Below are positions 60,987 to 64,000 of a DNA stretch of 64,000 nt, in pieces. A program made the position numbers and the translations under genes. The notes beneath the pieces were generated by a model. That model saw only the letters and a program-made list of their open reading frames with translations. It ran no database searches and was not told the DNA's origin. The DNA comes from Maribacter sedimenticola (lineage in GTDB: Bacteria; Bacteroidota; Bacteroidia; Flavobacteriales; Flavobacteriaceae): the NCBI RefSeq assembly GCF_900188415.1, contig NZ_FZNV01000005.1, positions 124,001 to 188,000 of the forward strand, written 5' to 3'. The first letter of the stretch is position 1; each line of letters begins with the position of its first letter.

Positions 60987-61211
60987 AACCCTAAAACCTT
61001 TAATAAAAATCCACTTCATTACCATTTTCTCCTTTCCTTCTTTATTTACCAAAGCAAATTTAGGTGCCAATAATGAAGCGGCAATGGCCGAAATCAAGGA
61101 GATAAAGAACGAATATTCCTTATACACAAAACCAATCCCAAAACGTAGGATTACAAACAGAACGGCAAAGCAAACAAAATTTAAGATCAGTACTTTATGT
61201 TTTAATTTCAT
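60981..61211 (-). CDS. Small two-helix membrane protein
   Basis: 76 residues with hydrophobic segments at ~8-26 and ~33-55 (VLILNFVCFAVLFVILRFGIG; ISLISAIAASLLAPKFALV), then a basic tail. The start overlaps the stop of the THUMP methyltransferase gene by 4 bases (ATGA), strong support for a real coding gene on this strand rather than the plus-strand reading frame here. Function unknown. Confidence 0.7.
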   Translation of the reverse strand: MKLKHKVLILNFVCFAVLFVILRFGIGFVYKEYSFFISLISAIAASLLAPKFALVNKEGKEKMVMKWIFIKGFRVL

Positions 61212-62377
61212 TCTTTTGTATTTCCTTGATATTTAGCTTTCTTACTTCCTTCATACATTTCATACTTGACCAAGCGAGACTCCAGATGACTATTAAAAAC
61301 CTTAATCTTGCGTGAAGGTCTTAAACCAACAAATTTTAAAGCCTGAAGATTACTTGTAATGAACCAGGCATTGGTACCAGGGTATCCTTGCTTTAAGGTA
61401 TCCCCAATTGCACCATAAAAGTTTTCCATCTCAATATCCAATCGTTCTCCATAAGGTGGATTAAAACACATATGTAAAGTACCCTCCGTAGATTTTACGG
61501 TTTTAAAAAAATTCTTTCTCTCAACGGTAATATATTCCTCTAAATGAGCATTCTCAATATTATCCTGAGCCTTTCTCACTGCGGACGGAGCTTTGTCATA
61601 ACCAATTATTTTATGATGAAACTCTCTGGTTTTTTTTAAACTGGCATCAGTGATTTTCTCAAATAATTCCGCATCAAAATCTGGCCACTTTTCAAAAGCA
61701 AATCCCTTTCTGTTAATATTAGCAGGTATATTACATGCGATCATAGCCGCTTCTGTCAACATGGTTCCACTTCCGCACATGGGATCCAGAAAATCACATT
61801 GTCCGTCCCAACCACTTAAAAGTAATAGCCCAGAAGCCAACACCTCATTTATGGGAGCAATATTCGTAGCCGTTCTATAGCCTCTTCGATGTAAAGAAGT
61901 ACCTGAACTATCCAAAGATACATTACATTCATTATTATGGATATGGATATTAATACGTAAATCTGGATTCTTGACATCCACATCTGGTCTAGATCCATCT
62001 GTATCCCTAAATTTGTCCACTATGGCATCTTTCGCTTTTTGGGAAACATATAAGGAATGCGTAAAGTTATCGGAATTGACCGTAGTATCTATTGCGAACG
62101 TTTCCGAAACAGAAAGGTGTTCTGTCCAATCCATAGCATAGATTTTTTTATACAGGTCATTTTCATCCCTCACATAAAAAAAATGAATGGGCTTAATGAT
62201 TTTTATTGCGGTTCGTAAGCATAGGTTTGCCTTGTACATAAAACCGGTATCTCCTTCAAATGAGACATTCCTAACGCCTTCTACCACATTACTAGCTCCA
62301 AGATTTCTAAGTTCTTTAGACAAAAGCTCTTCAAAACCAAATAAAGTCTTGGCGACCATTTTAAAATTATTACCCAT
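61208..62377 (-). CDS. THUMP-domain RNA methyltransferase (RlmL N-type)
   Basis: 389 residues. The N-terminal ferredoxin-like/THUMP RNA-binding region is at ~5-155. The class I SAM methyltransferase domain is at ~160-380, with LDPMCGSGTMLTEAAMIA near 197-214 (motif I) and the catalytic MCFNPPYGERL near 300 (NPPY). This tetrad marks N2-guanine or N6-adenine methylation, as in RlmL, which makes m2G2445 in 23S rRNA. It lacks the C-terminal RlmK part of E. coli RlmKL. Promoter TATTTTTG lies 20 bases upstream. Confidence 0.92.
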   Translation of the reverse strand: MGNNFKMVAKTLFGFEELLSKELRNLGASNVVEGVRNVSFEGDTGFMYKANLCLRTAIKIIKPIHFFYVRDENDLYKKIYAMDWTEHLSVSETFAIDTTVNSDNFTHSLYVSQKAKDAIVDKFRDTDGSRPDVDVKNPDLRINIHIHNNECNVSLDSSGTSLHRRGYRTATNIAPINEVLASGLLLLSGWDGQCDFLDPMCGSGTMLTEAAMIACNIPANINRKGFAFEKWPDFDAELFEKITDASLKKTREFHHKIIGYDKAPSAVRKAQDNIENAHLEEYITVERKNFFKTVKSTEGTLHMCFNPPYGERLDIEMENFYGAIGDTLKQGYPGTNAWFITSNLQALKFVGLRPSRKIKVFNSHLESRLVKYEMYEGSKKAKYQGNTKE

Positions 62378-62397
62378 ATCCTTCTTTTCTCGTACCG

Positions 62398-62405
62398 CAA
62401 AAATA
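62398..62405 (-). promoter_or_regulatory. -7 promoter element for THUMP methyltransferase gene
   Basis: Minus-strand TATTTTTG, 20 bases before the ATG at 62377. Only 3 bases separate it from a plus-strand element at 62409-62416. Confidence 0.6.
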
Positions 62406-62408
62406 CGC

Positions 62409-62416
62409 TAATTTTG
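62409..62416 (+). promoter_or_regulatory. -7 promoter element, likely ZIP transporter gene
   Basis: Plus-strand TAATTTTG, 55 bases before the ATG at 62472, directly back to back with the methyltransferase promoter. Confidence 0.4.
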
Positions 62417-62471
62417 AAGTCTGATTAATTAAAGTCCTAATTCCTTTAATTAAAGCCAAACCAGCATTTAC

Positions 62472-63143
62472 ATGATTTACTTATTACCCATTTTGGGAGT
62501 ATTGCTTAGCTTTTTATTTGTAGTCATAGCAAAACCAAAAAAAAACGAATATTTTAAGCTATTATTGGCATTTAGCGGTGCGTTTTTATTGGCTTTGACA
62601 ATTTTTGAAATGTTACCGGAAGTATATATAGATTCCGATGCAAAAACGATTGGGGTTTTTATCATGTTAGGAATTCTATTTCAGATTTTCTTGGAATTTT
62701 TTTCCAAAGGTGCGGAACATGGCCATGTACATATTTCAAAAGATAGATTAAACTTTCCTTGGTTATTATTTTTTAGCTTAAGTATACATTCCTTATTGGA
62801 AGGATTACCCATAGAAACCAATGATACTATTATATATGGTATACTGATACATAAAATTCCTATTGCCATAATTCTTAGCATATTTCTTTTAAGTTCAAAA
62901 ATTAAAAAATTACATGCCGGATTTTTTATGTTGCTTTTTTCTATCATGACCCCGTTAGGTACATTTTTAGCCCATAATGTAGAATTTCTATCTACATATT
63001 CTGTCTATTTACATGCTTTGGTTATAGGAGTTTTATTGCACATATCTACCGTAATTTTATTTGAAAGCTCCGAAGGTCATAAATTCAACCTACATAAACT
63101 TTTGGTCATTGTTTTAGGGATAGTCATCGCATATTTTTTATAA
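62472..63143 (+). CDS. ZIP family metal transporter
   Basis: 223 residues, about seven or eight membrane segments and a short His-containing loop (EHGHVHIS near 79-86) between helices 3 and 4. The metal-path motifs are HSLLEGLPI near 105-113 (helix 4) and IHKIPIAIIL near 126-135 (helix 5; the usual Glu after the Pro is missing). ZIP proteins bring divalent metals such as zinc or iron into the cytosol. The next gene follows directly after the stop. Confidence 0.85.
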   Translation: MIYLLPILGVLLSFLFVVIAKPKKNEYFKLLLAFSGAFLLALTIFEMLPEVYIDSDAKTIGVFIMLGILFQIFLEFFSKGAEHGHVHISKDRLNFPWLLFFSLSIHSLLEGLPIETNDTIIYGILIHKIPIAIILSIFLLSSKIKKLHAGFFMLLFSIMTPLGTFLAHNVEFLSTYSVYLHALVIGVLLHISTVILFESSEGHKFNLHKLLVIVLGIVIAYFL

Positions 63144-63569
63144 ATGTTCAGTAAAGAAGACTCAAGAAAATTACGAGAAGACTTTTGGATTTCTTTTGGA
63201 AAATCCTTCCCTGTTAAATGGACTTTATACAAGACAGGTATTAAGGGTCTTTCATTTAAGTTTCATTTTAATTTAAAAGCTGCAATGGTCTCTATTGATG
63301 TTGATACTGACTTTGACCAACGTATAAAAGTTTGGGACAAATTAGTTGCCTTAAAATCTATTCTAATTGATGACTACTTACCAAATGCTATTTATGAAGA
63401 CTTTTATACTCTAGAAAATCAAAAAGAGATATCTAGAATATATGTTGAATTAAACGATGTATCTATCCACAATAAAAATAGCTGGAGAGAAACTATGGAG
63501 TTTTTAAACCAAACTATGTTACAAATTGAGAAATTTTATGAAGACTATATGGATGTAATAGATTCTTAA
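63144..63569 (+). CDS. DUF4268 protein
   Basis: 141 residues, no signal peptide, soluble alpha/beta protein. It matches DUF4268: the N-terminal FWISFGKSFPVKWTLYKTGIKGLSFKF stretch (about residues 14-40) and the later RIYVELNDVSIHNKNSW strand-helix. The domain also occurs at the C-terminus of some restriction-type nuclease proteins; alone, its role is not known. It starts on the base after the ZIP stop, so the two are co-transcribed. Confidence 0.8.
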   Translation: MFSKEDSRKLREDFWISFGKSFPVKWTLYKTGIKGLSFKFHFNLKAAMVSIDVDTDFDQRIKVWDKLVALKSILIDDYLPNAIYEDFYTLENQKEISRIYVELNDVSIHNKNSWRETMEFLNQTMLQIEKFYEDYMDVIDS

Positions 63570-63600
63570 TAGCATACAGCACTATAAAGTATTTTAAGAT

Positions 63601-64000
63601 TTAAATGACATCTAAATAAATAAAGAACCAGTGACTTATTGCGCCTCCAAGTACAAATAGGTGCCAAATAAAATGATTATATGAAATTCTTCTAACGGCA
63701 TAAAAAATGATGCCTATAGTATAGAATGCCCCTCCAAGCATCAACAGCTCTATTCCTACTTCAGATGTATTAGCTAGTAGATTCTGGAAATCAAATACGA
63801 TTAGCCAACCCATAAGTAAGTACAAGAGCAATGACACTATTTCATATTTACCAGTAAAAAATAGCTTTAATATAGTACCTACAGCTGCAATTGCCCATAC
63901 TGTAAAGAATATTTGCCAACCATTACCATTTATTAATGTTATTAGCGCAACCGGAGTATAAGTACCTGCTATGAGATAATAAATATTTATATGATCGAGT
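63601..64000 (-). CDS. Hemolysin III family (HlyIII/TrhA, PAQR-like) membrane protein, partial
   Basis: The C-terminal ~133 codons are in the window; the start is beyond 64000. The minus-strand reading contains DHINIYYLIAGTYTPV, a hallmark of the HlyIII/PAQR family, then four or more membrane segments, and the final HFIWHLFVLGGAISHWFF with the conserved His pair. The GTG at 63837 is an internal Val codon. Family members are seven-helix membrane proteins with a metal-site geometry. Bacterial TrhA is linked to membrane energetics. Confidence 0.92.
   Translation of the reverse strand, partial: LDHINIYYLIAGTYTPVALITLINGNGWQIFFTVWAIAAVGTILKLFFTGKYEIVSLLLYLLMGWLIVFDFQNLLANTSEVGIELLMLGGAFYTIGIIFYAVRRISYNHFIWHLFVLGGAISHWFFIYLDVI

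Noticed and set aside
60973-61236. Plus-strand open frame of 87 codons after the DUF6048 gene
   Set aside because: The minus-strand gene in the same place overlaps the THUMP gene by ATGA and encodes clear membrane helices; the plus-strand product lacks features.
1-64000. CRISPR arrays, insertion sequences, prophage, tRNA or rRNA genes
   Set aside because: No repeated spacer pattern, transposase, integrase or structural RNA signature was seen on either strand apart from the 6S-like RNA.

Overview
The window is a dense stretch of chromosome from a member of the Flavobacteriaceae, probably marine (Bacteroidota). The evidence is direct. Many starts are preceded by the Bacteroidota sigma factor -7 element TAnnTTTG. 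The gliding lipoprotein GldI is present. Many lipoproteins and Bacteroidota-specific families occur (DUF3810, DUF6048/DUF6452, CCC-motif membrane proteins, OstA-like LptA, DUF349). A 6S-Flavo-like RNA lies between zapA and rny. The base composition is AT-rich. I saw no insertion sequence, prophage, CRISPR array, tRNA or rRNA, and no gene-free stretch longer than about 220 bases.

Layout. 1-3.6 kb: start of mutL, a small membrane protein, ribH and a TPR protein on the minus strand, then recF, a lipoprotein and DUF721 on the plus strand. 3.7-11.7 kb: ndk, a PhoD-like phosphatase, nrnA-gldI and a cyclophilin-FKBP lipoprotein, a GH5 glycosidase, pepD and DUF3810. 11.9-16.2 kb: two secreted amidohydrolase-like proteins, in which only one of three domains keeps metal ligands. 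16.3-22.5 kb: a molybdenum cofactor operon (moaD-moaE-moaA-moaC-mobA-moeB/rhodanese-tauE-moeA). 22.6-29.6 kb: a DUF6503 lipoprotein, then trmH, an M48 protease, relA/spoT, fur and purA. 29.8-36.3 kb: a periplasmic set of four (DUF1080, Gfo/Idh/MocA, a large SGNH/propeller/HEAT/cytochrome c protein, ThuA) that reads as an oxidative 3-keto-glycoside pathway. 36.4-46 kb: LptA-like protein, aminotransferase, TPR protein, two DUF368 transporters, aroE, DUF349 and a mini-cytochrome. 46-48.4 kb (minus): coiled-coil protein, zapA, 6S RNA, rny. 48.6-54.6 kb: M23 peptidase, TonB-dependent receptor, a CsgG-like protein and a cysteine desulfurase. 54.7-58.1 kb: lipoprotein, Smr protein, DUF2752 plus two CCC-motif proteins, and rocD. 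58.3-64 kb: rlmD, DUF6452, DUF6048, a THUMP methyltransferase, a ZIP transporter, DUF4268 and a partial hemolysin III.

Most of the window is housekeeping. The most notable signals are: (1) a two-class spacing between the -7 element and the start codon, with seven genes at 4-6 bases, which predicts leaderless mRNAs; (2) the oxidative glycoside operon with its degenerate SGNH domain; (3) a DUF2752/CCC membrane cluster that resembles CD225/dispanin proteins; (4) a mini-cytochrome gene behind a compact direct/inverted repeat element; (5) pseudo-amidohydrolase domains. Promoter positions also correct several start codons (TPR protein, moaD, trmH, fur, the Smr protein).
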